A stretch of DNA of 12,082 bases, taken from Candidatus Omnitrophota bacterium. Lineage in GTDB: Bacteria > Omnitrophota > Gorgyraeia > Zapsychrales > Fredricksoniimonadaceae. Numbering within the stretch: position 1 is the stretch's first letter; the number at the start of each line of letters is the position of its first letter. Location of the stretch: contig JAGNTT010000043.1 of assembly GCA_017987425.1 (NCBI GenBank), forward strand, positions 1 to 12,082. The letters run 5' to 3'. The notes under the pieces are model-generated. The model had not been told where the DNA came from, did no database searches, and worked only from the letters and a program-made list of their open reading frames with translations. Position numbers and translations under genes: made by a program. Positions 1 through 6,360 of the stretch are shown one piece after another.

Positions 1-721
1 CTACAAGCGCCTCGAACTTGAGGGCCCCGCCCAGTTCATCAGATTCCAGTTCCCGTCCCGTATCGAGAAACCCGTAGAAATTATAGGTGGTGCCCTGCGG
101 AATATGAAGTCTTACGCCGTAGACGCCGCTCTTGGAACCGGTCCTCTCGACAAATGTATTCCTGTCGATATTGATCAGGTCCGTCGGGTTCCACAGACGG
201 GTGCGCCCCCACTGCAGCACTTGTTTTCCCCAGCGCAGATATATTTTGTTTTGAATGGGAGTGTCGACGAAGAATTCTTTGAAATCGGATGTCGCATCGT
301 CCTGATCGAGCGAGGTCCCCAGATCCGCGTCATCCCAGTAGTGCGAATAGGATGACTGCAGATTGGCGAAAATTTTGTAGTACGTTTGATAACGTGCGTC
401 GAAATACAGGTTATTGAGCAGAATACTGTCCGACACTCCAGGCTCATGGATGAAGTTTTCCTCACTGCGGATCAGAGAATAATCATTCACACTTTCTACT
501 TCTCCGGAGACACCGAACGAAAACTTTTTGTTCTTTAAAGAGGCCTGCTCGTCTTGAGAGGTGCCGGGCGCGGCCACAACGGTCGCATCATCCGCGAACA
601 TGGCGTCTTCATCCACGATGTCCTGTGCGCAAGCGGTACTCACGGCTGTTATCCCGAATATACAGACAAAGGCGTACAACGCGTTTTGGAAAATCATCAG
701 AAACTTTCGCATGGATCCCAT
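1..721 (-). CDS. Outer-membrane beta-barrel protein, DUF1302/porin-like (3' end outside window)
   Basis: The frame stays open to the window edge, giving about 240 N-terminal residues. It starts with a Sec signal peptide: basic MRKF, a hydrophobic stretch, and a probable signal peptidase I site after STACA. The mature part is rich in aromatic residues alternating with polar ones (for example NLYFDARYQTYYKIFANLQS), as in beta strands of outer-membrane barrels. The segment GKQVLQWGRTRLWNPTDLIN resembles the conserved GRQ..WG...NPTDL motif I associate with DUF1302-type porins. The family assignment is from memory of that motif. The ATG at 721 directly follows the stop of the LolA-like gene and has a GAG seven bases upstream; an in-frame ATG at 712 (MRKFLMIF) is equally plausible. 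As last visible gene of the ABC cassette it is probably the outer-membrane component that receives or passes the cargo. The C-terminal part cannot be assessed. Confidence 0.75.
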   Translation of the reverse strand, partial: MGSMRKFLMIFQNALYAFVCIFGITAVSTACAQDIVDEDAMFADDATVVAAPGTSQDEQASLKNKKFSFGVSGEVESVNDYSLIRSEENFIHEPGVSDSILLNNLYFDARYQTYYKIFANLQSSYSHYWDDADLGTSLDQDDATSDFKEFFVDTPIQNKIYLRWGKQVLQWGRTRLWNPTDLINIDRNTFVERTGSKSGVYGVRLHIPQGTTYNFYGFLDTGRELESDELGGALKFEALV

Positions 722-1510
722 TTATTTGCTCAGGTTCTCAAGATAGGCCTTGGTAAAAATCTTGTCGTCCAACTTGTCTGTCGCAATATTGGCTATTTCA
801 ACGATCGTTTTATTGCCTTTTTCAAACTCATCGATAAAAAGCATTTCAATAGGAACAAAACGCTGGTTGATCTCGGTATATTTGCGGTAATAAGCTGTCT
901 GCATAAGCGTGTCGGACAGGGAATAACTTTGCTCTTTAAGCGGCAGAAAATTGTCCGTCCGTATCCAATACGTTTTCTTCGGGTAGTCGACATCGTTGAT
1001 TTTGGCCGTCACGTTGAATTGATAAACCGGGATTTTTCCAAGCATGGATTGGACGGGCGGCACCGCCTGGCCCGAAGCGTCAACGGTCGCCTGATAGAGT
1101 TCGGTGAGTTTGCGGTTTTCAAAGTCGTCCCCGTCCGCGTCGGTCCCGGCAATGCTTTCATCGCGGTTGATATGCTGGAAGATCCTGGTATTGACGCGGT
1201 ACATCCAGAAATTTTCCCCGACTCTCAGATAACCATTCCCCTTTTCATTCTCCGGCGCAACCATGACGATCAGAAACGAATCGTCGGTGTCGCGGCGGTA
1301 ATAGATCATGTCGACGGTCTTCGTACCCTGTTCCGCTTTCTGCTGGGTCATCACCACACGGGCGCTGACATCGGCGGTCAGATCGAGACCGTCCTGAATC
1401 TTTTGGAGAAGCTCATTCACCGCGGGAAGCTCCTCAGCGCCGGATGCGACCGGCCATAACCCGAGACATAGAACGACAAATATTTGTAAAAATACAATCC
1501 GTTGTTTCAT
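722..1510 (-). CDS. LolA-like outer membrane lipoprotein-sorting protein
   Basis: A 262-residue protein with an N-terminal signal peptide (MKQRIVFLQIFVVLCLGLWP, probable cleavage after VASGA), so periplasmic. The mature chain has the features of the LolA-like family annotated as outer membrane lipoprotein-sorting proteins: an N-terminal helix with a DLTADVSARVVMTQQ segment, then strands with DMIYYRRDTDDSFLIVMVAPE and GYLRVGENFWMYRVNTRIFQ, and late KTYWIRTDNFLPLKEQSY. Such proteins fold as a half-barrel that binds acyl chains. By analogy it would carry a lipid or lipoprotein from the ABC permeases to the outer membrane. It lies after both permease genes and 0-9 bases before the barrel gene, which fits that order of transfer. 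Its start is fixed by a strong AAGGAG at 1520-1525. It is not canonical LolA: length and sequence differ, and housekeeping LolA is not usually in such a cassette. Cargo unknown. Confidence 0.83.
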   Translation of the reverse strand: MKQRIVFLQIFVVLCLGLWPVASGAEELPAVNELLQKIQDGLDLTADVSARVVMTQQKAEQGTKTVDMIYYRRDTDDSFLIVMVAPENEKGNGYLRVGENFWMYRVNTRIFQHINRDESIAGTDADGDDFENRKLTELYQATVDASGQAVPPVQSMLGKIPVYQFNVTAKINDVDYPKKTYWIRTDNFLPLKEQSYSLSDTLMQTAYYRKYTEINQRFVPIEMLFIDEFEKGNKTIVEIANIATDKLDDKIFTKAYLENLSK

Positions 1511-1519
1511 ATAACAGAG

Positions 1520-1525
1520 CTCCTT
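1520..1525 (-). promoter_or_regulatory. Ribosome binding site of the LolA-like gene
   Basis: AAGGAG on the minus strand, nine bases before the ATG at 1510. It is the only strong Shine-Dalgarno match among the genes of the ABC cassette, and sits between the start codon and repeat tag C. Confidence 0.7.
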
Positions 1526-1528
1526 ATT

Positions 1529-1589
1529 TCAGTGTCAGTGGCCAGTATCAGGGACCAGTAAAGACGACAACAACATCGATCTGACCACT
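1529..1589. repeat. Element C copy 1: shared 19-base tag and short imperfect hairpin
   Basis: Bases 1529-1547, TCAGTGTCAGTGGCCAGTA, recur exactly at 3649-3667. Within it AGTGGCC (1537-1543) can pair with GACCACT (1583-1589), one pair being a G-T wobble. Between them, GACCAGTAAA appears here in the orientation opposite to its counterpart GACCAGTAAA/TTTACTGGTC in copy 2. The repeated CAGTG/CCAGT units look like a degenerate short repeat. Confidence 0.6.
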
Positions 1590-1590
1590 A

Positions 1591-1704
1591 GGCAGATGTG
1601 TCCGAGGCATCCGGCTCCACGGTCCGCTGCCTCATTTGTCTTTGAAAGTCTTCAGGGAAATGAGGCAAGGACCAAGTCGCTCTCCTGCCTCAGACACATC
1701 TGCC
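1591..1704 (-). repeat. Palindromic element A, copy 1 (114 bases)
   Basis: Outer arms of 19 bases (1591-1609 and 1686-1704, beginning GGCAGATGTGTC) pair with a single mismatch, which becomes a G-U wobble in minus-strand RNA. Inside, GGTCC..GCCTCATTT pairs with AAATGAGGC..GGACC, so the element can fold into one long hairpin with a small internal loop and an apical loop. Read on the minus strand it aligns without gaps to copy 2 read on the plus strand; by hand I count 15 differences in 114 bases (about 87 percent identity). Differences at arm positions 8 and 19 are matched by complementary changes in the other arm. Strand here marks the orientation of the asymmetric interior. No U-tract follows, so it is not a simple terminator. 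Confidence 0.85.
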
Positions 1705-1723
1705 TGACAATACAATCTAAAGA

Positions 1724-1838
1724 TTATCCGGGAAGGGTTGGGATAGAAGCGAATTGAGCCCCACACCATGACCTCAAATACTTATTAAAAAATGGTGTGT
1801 CGGCTCGTTGAGCGTATATCCCAACCCTTCCCGGATAA
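1724..1838 (-). repeat. Palindromic element B, copy 1 (115 bases)
   Basis: Perfect 22-base inverted arms at 1724-1745 and 1817-1838 (outer end TTATCCGGG, inner end TTGGGATA). The inner stem is GAGCC/GGCTC followed by ACACCAT/ATGGTGT around an AT-rich apical loop. Read on the minus strand the core aligns with copy 2 (3841-3956) read on the plus strand. The outer arms differ from copy 2 at about six positions, yet the arms remain complementary within each copy, so pairing is kept while sequence is not. It starts 19 bases from element A and ends 33 bases before the upstream permease stop codon. Confidence 0.85.
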
Positions 1839-1871
1839 CCATGAATACCCATTCTAATCCTCAAAGAACAA

Positions 1872-3629
1872 TTATTCATAGTGCCTAAAGGCCACAGCTG
1901 CTTTTAAATTCGCTGCGCGCCTGGCCGGAAAATACGCGGTCGCGACCGAGATCGTAAGGATCAAGAGGACATTGGACGCGATGCCCAACGCCGTCGGCAA
2001 AAAATAGAGATGCCCGTCCACCAGAAACATCCCCATCGGATTATCCTGCAGGTCCAGCGGCAGGCGCGACAGCGCGCCCATGACCGCGAAAGCGGCGGCC
2101 ACACCGATGGCTGATGAAAAAATGGCCAGAAAAAATGTTTCCAGAATAAACGCGTTGCGCACATCGTTCTTCTGCATGCCGATGGCGCGCATCGTTCCGA
2201 TTTCCCGTGTCCGCTCACGCACCGTCATCCGCAGCGTATTGACAACACCCATTAATATAATCAGGAAAAGAATGAACACAGCCACGATGGTGATCAAATT
2301 CAACGCGCCTTCCAGCTGCAGGATATCGCTGGCGATCTCATACATGGTTGTCACATCAACGACCATTGCTTTTGTTTTCTTGGATGTCAGCTGATGCATT
2401 TTCTTCTTAAAATCATCGGTTTTCATGGTCCTCGGCAAAAGGACCCATTCGGTGGCCAGCAGCGGATACAGCGGATCGGAAGACGTCAGTTTAAATGAGC
2501 CGGGCACATCAGCGGGATCCGCCGGAAGATTTTCATAGTACATGTCATAAAAGACATACTCGTTCATGAGGATGCCGTGGTCCATGGCCGACTGAAAAAT
2601 ACCGGTCACGGTAAATTCGCCGGTAAACTCCTCGGGTTTGAATTTAAGACGATAGGACAAACGGATCTTGTCGCCGATGTTGATGCCGAGTTTTTTGGCC
2701 AGGACCTCCCCCACCAGAACGCCTTTTTTATCCAGAGCGTTCTTTTCCTGGCGGGAAACCAGAACAACATTTTCTTCGAGACCTTTCTTCGTTTCTTCCT
2801 TATTAAAGAAACCGAAAACATCCGCCCGTTCTTTTTTTCCTCCGGACTGAACTTCAGCCGCAATCTGGGCTATCCCGGGTTTGAGCCTGCTGTGAATCTG
2901 ATTTGCCACCGGAACGGCATCTTTTTTCGGATTGACCATGGTGATGACCAGAGGTCCGGATTCCCAGGGCTGATAACCGAACAGTTTCTTGGCGTTCTGA
3001 AGGTCCAGGAACATCACACCGGACATAAAGATATTGGTAATTTTAAGCGTTCCCACAACCGTGATGCGGGCGGCCTGGTCCTGGCCGAAGATATTTTTGA
3101 AGCGGACACGGACGATGTCGTTGACCTTGACGTTCAAATCCTTCATCTTGTCGGTCGACAGAATAACGGGATTTTCCACGTCTGTTCTTTGAAGGTCCTG
3201 GAATGAACCGTCGATCATTTTAAAAGACGCTTCCAGTTCCTTGCGCTCTTTCTCCGTCTGCTTGAGCGAAGTGTCGATCCCGATGAGCATGACGTTTTCC
3301 GCCTTGCCGTTGCCGATGGCCCTTGAGAAAATCCCCACCGATTCTTCAATCTTGGTGATGCGGGGATTCTTCTGGTCCACAAGATCCATCAGGCGTTCCT
3401 TGTCGCGGAATATCTGGCACCACATCATGTTTTTTTCATACACCGAAACACTGACCTGGCCGGTGACATAACGCACGACCCTGTTAAAAAGCACGTCGGA
3501 GATCCCGCCCGTAAAGGAATTGGCGACCACAAGGATCATGACGCCGATCGCGATGGACAGCCCCAGCATAAAGTTTCTGCGTTTTTGCCGGGTTAAGTTG
3601 CGTAAGCTGATGAGGACGAGGAAATTCAT
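1872..3629 (-). CDS. FtsX/MacB/LolE-type ABC transporter permease with enlarged periplasmic part
   Basis: A 585-residue inner-membrane permease of the type VII ABC (MacB/LolCDE/FtsX) class. A basic start (RNLTRQKRRN) leads into TM1 (about 21-41), then a large periplasmic region (about 45-440). The FtsX core holds TM2 (about 443-468), the cytoplasmic coupling segment RERTREIGTMRAIGMQKNDV, TM3 (about 491-520) and TM4 (about 545-570), ending in the typical FPARRAANLKAAVA. Most relatives are nearer 400 residues. The excess appears to be a duplicated beta subdomain: residues 153-218 (VILSTDKMKDL..ND..VRVRF..ITVVGTL) resemble 302-367 (GVLVGEVLAKKL..GD..IRLSY..FTVTGIF). It would pair with the 506-residue permease and the ATPase upstream to form the pump. 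Its ATG has no recognisable Shine-Dalgarno sequence and follows repeat region 2 by about 20 bases. Confidence 0.88.
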   Translation of the reverse strand: MNFLVLISLRNLTRQKRRNFMLGLSIAIGVMILVVANSFTGGISDVLFNRVVRYVTGQVSVSVYEKNMMWCQIFRDKERLMDLVDQKNPRITKIEESVGIFSRAIGNGKAENVMLIGIDTSLKQTEKERKELEASFKMIDGSFQDLQRTDVENPVILSTDKMKDLNVKVNDIVRVRFKNIFGQDQAARITVVGTLKITNIFMSGVMFLDLQNAKKLFGYQPWESGPLVITMVNPKKDAVPVANQIHSRLKPGIAQIAAEVQSGGKKERADVFGFFNKEETKKGLEENVVLVSRQEKNALDKKGVLVGEVLAKKLGINIGDKIRLSYRLKFKPEEFTGEFTVTGIFQSAMDHGILMNEYVFYDMYYENLPADPADVPGSFKLTSSDPLYPLLATEWVLLPRTMKTDDFKKKMHQLTSKKTKAMVVDVTTMYEIASDILQLEGALNLITIVAVFILFLIILMGVVNTLRMTVRERTREIGTMRAIGMQKNDVRNAFILETFFLAIFSSAIGVAAAFAVMGALSRLPLDLQDNPMGMFLVDGHLYFLPTALGIASNVLLILTISVATAYFPARRAANLKAAVAFRHYE

Positions 3630-3648
3630 AGTTTTTCAGTTTCAGTGG

Positions 3649-3700
3649 TCAGTGTCAGTGGCCAGTAAGACGTTTTTACTGGTCAAGGATACAGGCCACT
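3649..3700. repeat. Element C copy 2: shared 19-base tag and short hairpin
   Basis: The 19-base tag at 3649-3667 is identical to 1529-1547. AGTGGCC (3657-3663) pairs exactly with GGCCACT (3694-3700), and inside this CCAGTAA (3662-3668) can pair with TTACTGG (3676-3682). The preceding bases 3636-3650 (TCAGTTTCAGTGGTC) continue the degenerate CAGTG repeat to within about 10 bases of the permease start codon. Confidence 0.6.
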
Positions 3701-3708
3701 TCTTTAAA

Positions 3709-3822
3709 GGCAGATTTGTTTGAGGCCGGAAGGCGACTTGGTCCTTGCCTCATTTCCCTAAAGGTTTTCCAAAACAGATGAGGCAGCGGACCGCGGAGCC
3801 GGAGGCCTCAGACAAATCTGCC
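3709..3822 (+). repeat. Palindromic element A, copy 2 (114 bases), interior flipped relative to copy 1
   Basis: Outer 19-base arms at 3709-3727 and 3804-3822 (starting GGCAGATTTGTT) pair with one T-G wobble on the plus strand. The interior runs GGCGACTTGGTCCTTGCCTC then GATGAGGCAGCGGACC on the plus strand, whereas copy 1 has this order on the minus strand. Both copies are exactly 114 bases and both are followed by TGA on the plus side. No target-site duplication is evident at the edges. Confidence 0.85.
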
Positions 3823-3840
3823 TGATCGTATCACTCGATA

Positions 3841-3956
3841 ATGTCCTGCAAGGGACGGGATATCCGCTCAACGGGCCGACACACCATTTCTCTCTAGAAC
3901 CTCTAAGGTTATGGTGTGGGGCCCAATTCGCTGCTATCCCGCCCCTTGCAGGACAT
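3841..3956 (+). repeat. Palindromic element B, copy 2 (116 bases), interior flipped relative to copy 1
   Basis: Inverted 22-base arms at 3841-3862 and 3935-3956 (outer ATGTCCTGC, inner CGGGATA) with one mismatch, which is a G-U wobble in minus-strand RNA. The inner stem is GGGCC/GGCCC and ACACCAT/ATGGTGT. Relative to copy 1, GAGCC/GGCTC has become GGGCC/GGCCC, a paired change. The interior order CGCTCAACG to AATTCGCT reads on the plus strand here but on the minus strand in copy 1. Confidence 0.85.
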
Positions 3957-3986
3957 TCGCATGTCTACATTTCTAAAGAACTCATT

Positions 3987-5507
3987 TTATTCTCGCGAGA
4001 TAGCGTCCAACGGCGTTATATTCTTGGCAATATTCACAGGAAAAATGACAGACAATAACGTCACAAAAACCAGCTGGGCAATGGTGACGATGATGTCCTT
4101 GAAATCCAGAATGGGCGCAAGGACATCGCCCCCGTATAGTATCTGCACCATGTCGTTGTCCGTCGTGATGTGAAAATACGGCAGAGCAAAGACTGTGATG
4201 ATGCCGGCAATGATCCCGAGCCCACCGAAAATCGAGGAAAGAATGGCGGTCTCTCCCACAAACATGCCGCTGATAAAACTTTTTTGGGCGCCAACGGCGC
4301 GCATCATGCCGATTTCGGTAATGCGTTCCAGCGCCGCCATGCTCAGCGTATTCATAATGATGATGACCGCAACCAGAAACAAGAACGCGACAAAACCGAA
4401 GAGAAACCCTTTAATCAAAACAGAAAGGCTTCCGATCATGCCGGACGCCTTTTTCCAGGTTAAAACCCGCAGACCGAACCCTTCAGCCTTCAAATCTTTT
4501 TCCAGCGATTCGGCGAGCCGGTCGAGCTTGGAAGGATCCTTGACCTTGATCAGGATCAAATTGTAAGTACCATTCTCCAGGTTGACATGAGATGACAACT
4601 GCGTCTCTCTTGTAAAGACTACATCTTCAACAGTTTTTTCTTGATCCGCCACAACGGTCTCATTGTCTCCGAATATATTGTCCAGGTTTTCATTGTCCAT
4701 ACTAAGCAAATCCTGACGTTCCTTGGAAATTTCCCGGCCGCTGTTTGAAGCGGCGAAATACCCGAGACATTCCCGGTAAGACTCGATGTCGAGGATCAGG
4801 AAATGTCCCCAAAATGTATTGAGGGCCTTGAATTGAATGATGCCTTTGATCCCGACACGGACGTCGGTCGTCGAATTATCATCATTAGAACCCAGAAAGA
4901 CCGCCGTGTTCTTGGTCAACAAATCATTTCTGTTCTCTTTGGCTTCCGGAGTTAAGTTGGCTTCAACTATTTCTCCGCCCTCGGGAATGAACCAGAAATT
5001 GGTCAAGTTATAGTGTTGCTTGCGGGTGAATGTAGGAAACAGAACACCACGCTCCCGGTCATTAAGTAAACGGCCTTCAATAACCCGGATGTTACCAGGA
5101 AACATCTTCTGATATTCCTTGAAATCGACGCCTAAAAGATAGACACCCACCATGTCGCTTTCTTCATTGAGCGCCATGGCCATATTTTTACCGACGGGAA
5201 GAAACTGGGAAACGGCATTGTGTTTTTGCAGAAACGGTTTGATCTGGGAAAAGTTATTGATCGGGGCAACGGCCTTGCCGTAGAGATCGAAAAACACATT
5301 GTCCGACTTCTGTTTTTCCGAAACCAGGACGAGATGCCCCATAAACGAATTGATGATGTTGGCCTGGATCCCTTTATCCATACCGGTGATGACGCCGTTC
5401 CCGAGCGTCATGAGAAACGATCCGATAAAAAGGATGAGCCCGACAACAAGACTCTTCCCCTTGTGCCGCAGAATATTTCGCCAGGCTATTTTAAGAATAA
5501 GGCCCAT
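3987..5507 (-). CDS. FtsX/MacB/LolC-type ABC transporter permease
   Basis: A 506-residue inner-membrane permease. The N-terminus AWRNILRHKGKSL is the usual short cytoplasmic entry of this class, followed by TM1 (about 20-42) and a long periplasmic domain (about 45-360). The C-terminal FtsX module has TM2 (about 365-388), the coupling segment ERITEIGMMRAVGAQKSFIS with the family pattern REIG.MRA.GA, TM3 (about 416-442) and TM4 (about 470-493), ending NITPLDAISRE. It has the same topology as the 585-residue permease downstream but is only distantly similar and lacks its second periplasmic subdomain, so the complex is probably a LolC/LolE-like heterodimer. The start lies 7 bases from the ATPase stop codon without a clear Shine-Dalgarno sequence, suggesting translational coupling to the ATPase gene. 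The transported substrate cannot be read from the sequence. Confidence 0.88.
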   Translation of the reverse strand: MGLILKIAWRNILRHKGKSLVVGLILFIGSFLMTLGNGVITGMDKGIQANIINSFMGHLVLVSEKQKSDNVFFDLYGKAVAPINNFSQIKPFLQKHNAVSQFLPVGKNMAMALNEESDMVGVYLLGVDFKEYQKMFPGNIRVIEGRLLNDRERGVLFPTFTRKQHYNLTNFWFIPEGGEIVEANLTPEAKENRNDLLTKNTAVFLGSNDDNSTTDVRVGIKGIIQFKALNTFWGHFLILDIESYRECLGYFAASNSGREISKERQDLLSMDNENLDNIFGDNETVVADQEKTVEDVVFTRETQLSSHVNLENGTYNLILIKVKDPSKLDRLAESLEKDLKAEGFGLRVLTWKKASGMIGSLSVLIKGFLFGFVAFLFLVAVIIIMNTLSMAALERITEIGMMRAVGAQKSFISGMFVGETAILSSIFGGLGIIAGIITVFALPYFHITTDNDMVQILYGGDVLAPILDFKDIIVTIAQLVFVTLLSVIFPVNIAKNITPLDAISRE

Positions 5508-5514
5508 ATCAGCT

Positions 5515-6189
5515 TTAGTTGACGATCAGACCGTCTTTGATTTTGATGATCCCGTTGGCAAACTTGAGTACGTTCTGGTCGTGCGTTGAGAAAATGAACG
5601 TTGTTTTTTCTTTTTGGTTCATTTCCTTCATGATGTTGAGGATCTGCTCACCCGTAACAGAGTCGAGATTGGCCGTCGGCTCATCCGCGAGAACCAGGTT
5701 CGGCTTTGTCACCAGCGCCCTGGCGATCGCCACGCGCTGTCTTTGTCCGCCGGATAATTCCGCCGGCTTGTGTTTGACGTGTTCGTGAAGTCCCACCGCT
5801 TCGATAAGCTGCAGCGCCCTTTTCCTAATCTCCCCCTTGGACTGGCTCTTCATCAATAACAAAGGGAATTCAACATTTTCAACAACATCCAGAATGGGAA
5901 TCAAGTTGAACGTCTGAAAAATAAAACCGATCTTATGCAGACGCAGGTCCGTGATCTGCTTATCGTTGAGGGTTGTAATTTCCTGATTATCGAATTTAAC
6001 GCTTCCTTCCGACGGATGATCGATGCATCCGATGACATTCAGAAGCGTGGTCTTGCCGCTGCCGGAAGGGCCGATGATGCTTAAAAAATCCCCGACCTTG
6101 ACCGTTAAATCAACACCCCGCAAAGCCTGGACTGTCGTTTTTCCCAAGGAATAATTCTTTTTGAGACGCTGAATTTCAATAATGTTCAT
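5515..6189 (-). CDS. LolD/MacB-type ABC transporter ATP-binding protein
   Basis: A 224-residue ATPase of normal LolD-family length. Walker A is GPSGSGKTT, the Q-loop region is FIFQTFNLIPILDVVENVEF, the ABC signature is LSGGQRQRVAIARAL, Walker B is LVLADEPTANLD, and the switch histidine is in FSTHDQNV. The motif spacing and NLIP..VENVE..L pattern are those of the LolD/MacB/FtsE group, which energises FtsX-type permeases. It is the first gene of the five-gene cassette. The frame stays open 51 codons further upstream to 6342, but that stretch is not family-like, so the ATG at 6189 (MNIIEIQRLKKNY) is chosen; it has a weak AGG eight bases before it. It is presumably the cytoplasmic motor for the two permeases downstream. 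Confidence 0.92.
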   Translation of the reverse strand: MNIIEIQRLKKNYSLGKTTVQALRGVDLTVKVGDFLSIIGPSGSGKTTLLNVIGCIDHPSEGSVKFDNQEITTLNDKQITDLRLHKIGFIFQTFNLIPILDVVENVEFPLLLMKSQSKGEIRKRALQLIEAVGLHEHVKHKPAELSGGQRQRVAIARALVTKPNLVLADEPTANLDSVTGEQILNIMKEMNQKEKTTFIFSTHDQNVLKFANGIIKIKDGLIVN

Positions 6190-6360
6190 AGGATGCCTGT
6201 TTTTTAAGTTGGCGTTTGTGGTTTGAGGAAACGGACTTTTTTTGGAGATCTTCGCTTGCCGCGTTCTGCTTCGGAGGAATTGCGCTCTAATGCCATGGCC
6301 AAATCGGCCGAAATTCTCAATCATGATATCAGATGCGAACAACTGAGGGCAGTTTTAATT

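Larger units (their letters stand above)
1511..1871. other. Intergenic region 1, filled with palindromic elements C, A and B
   Basis: This 361-base gap between the 585-residue permease gene and the LolA-like gene has no credible coding frame. Nearly all of it is taken by hairpin-forming elements listed separately: tag/hairpin C (1529-1589), palindrome A (1591-1704) and palindrome B (1724-1838). It matches the gap at 3630-3986 element by element. Distances from the downstream start codon to the near edge of A (81 against 80 bases) and of B (214 against 212) are almost the same in the two gaps, and B ends 34 against 31 bases from the upstream stop codon. Confidence 0.85.
3630..3986. other. Intergenic region 2, filled with palindromic elements C, A and B
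   Basis: This 357-base gap between the two permease genes has no credible coding frame. It holds tag/hairpin C (3649-3700), palindrome A (3709-3822) and palindrome B (3841-3956), in the same order and at nearly the same offsets from the downstream start codon as in the gap at 1511-1871. The spacers between A and B (18 and 19 bases) and the terminal stretches are poorly conserved, whereas the elements are well conserved. Confidence 0.85.

Noticed and set aside
554..1459. A 301-codon open frame on the plus strand
   Set aside because: It lies wholly antisense to the LolA-like gene, which has a signal peptide, strong ribosome binding site and family motifs. The plus-strand translation looks like an antisense shadow, with no start signal.
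1591..1838. Elements A and B as rho-independent terminators
   Set aside because: Neither is followed by a U-tract on either strand, and both interrupt an operon whose downstream genes belong together functionally.
2577..3206. A 209-codon open frame on the plus strand within the permease gene
   Set aside because: Antisense to the 585-residue permease whose motifs are clear; no independent evidence for coding.
1529..3700. Repeats in the two gaps as a CRISPR array
   Set aside because: Only two copies of each element, 2 kb apart, each a single palindrome, with no regular spacers or cas genes.
6190..6342. A 51-codon N-terminal extension of the ABC ATPase
   Set aside because: Not like any LolD/MacB ATPase start. 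The protein from 6189 has the normal family length and first strand.
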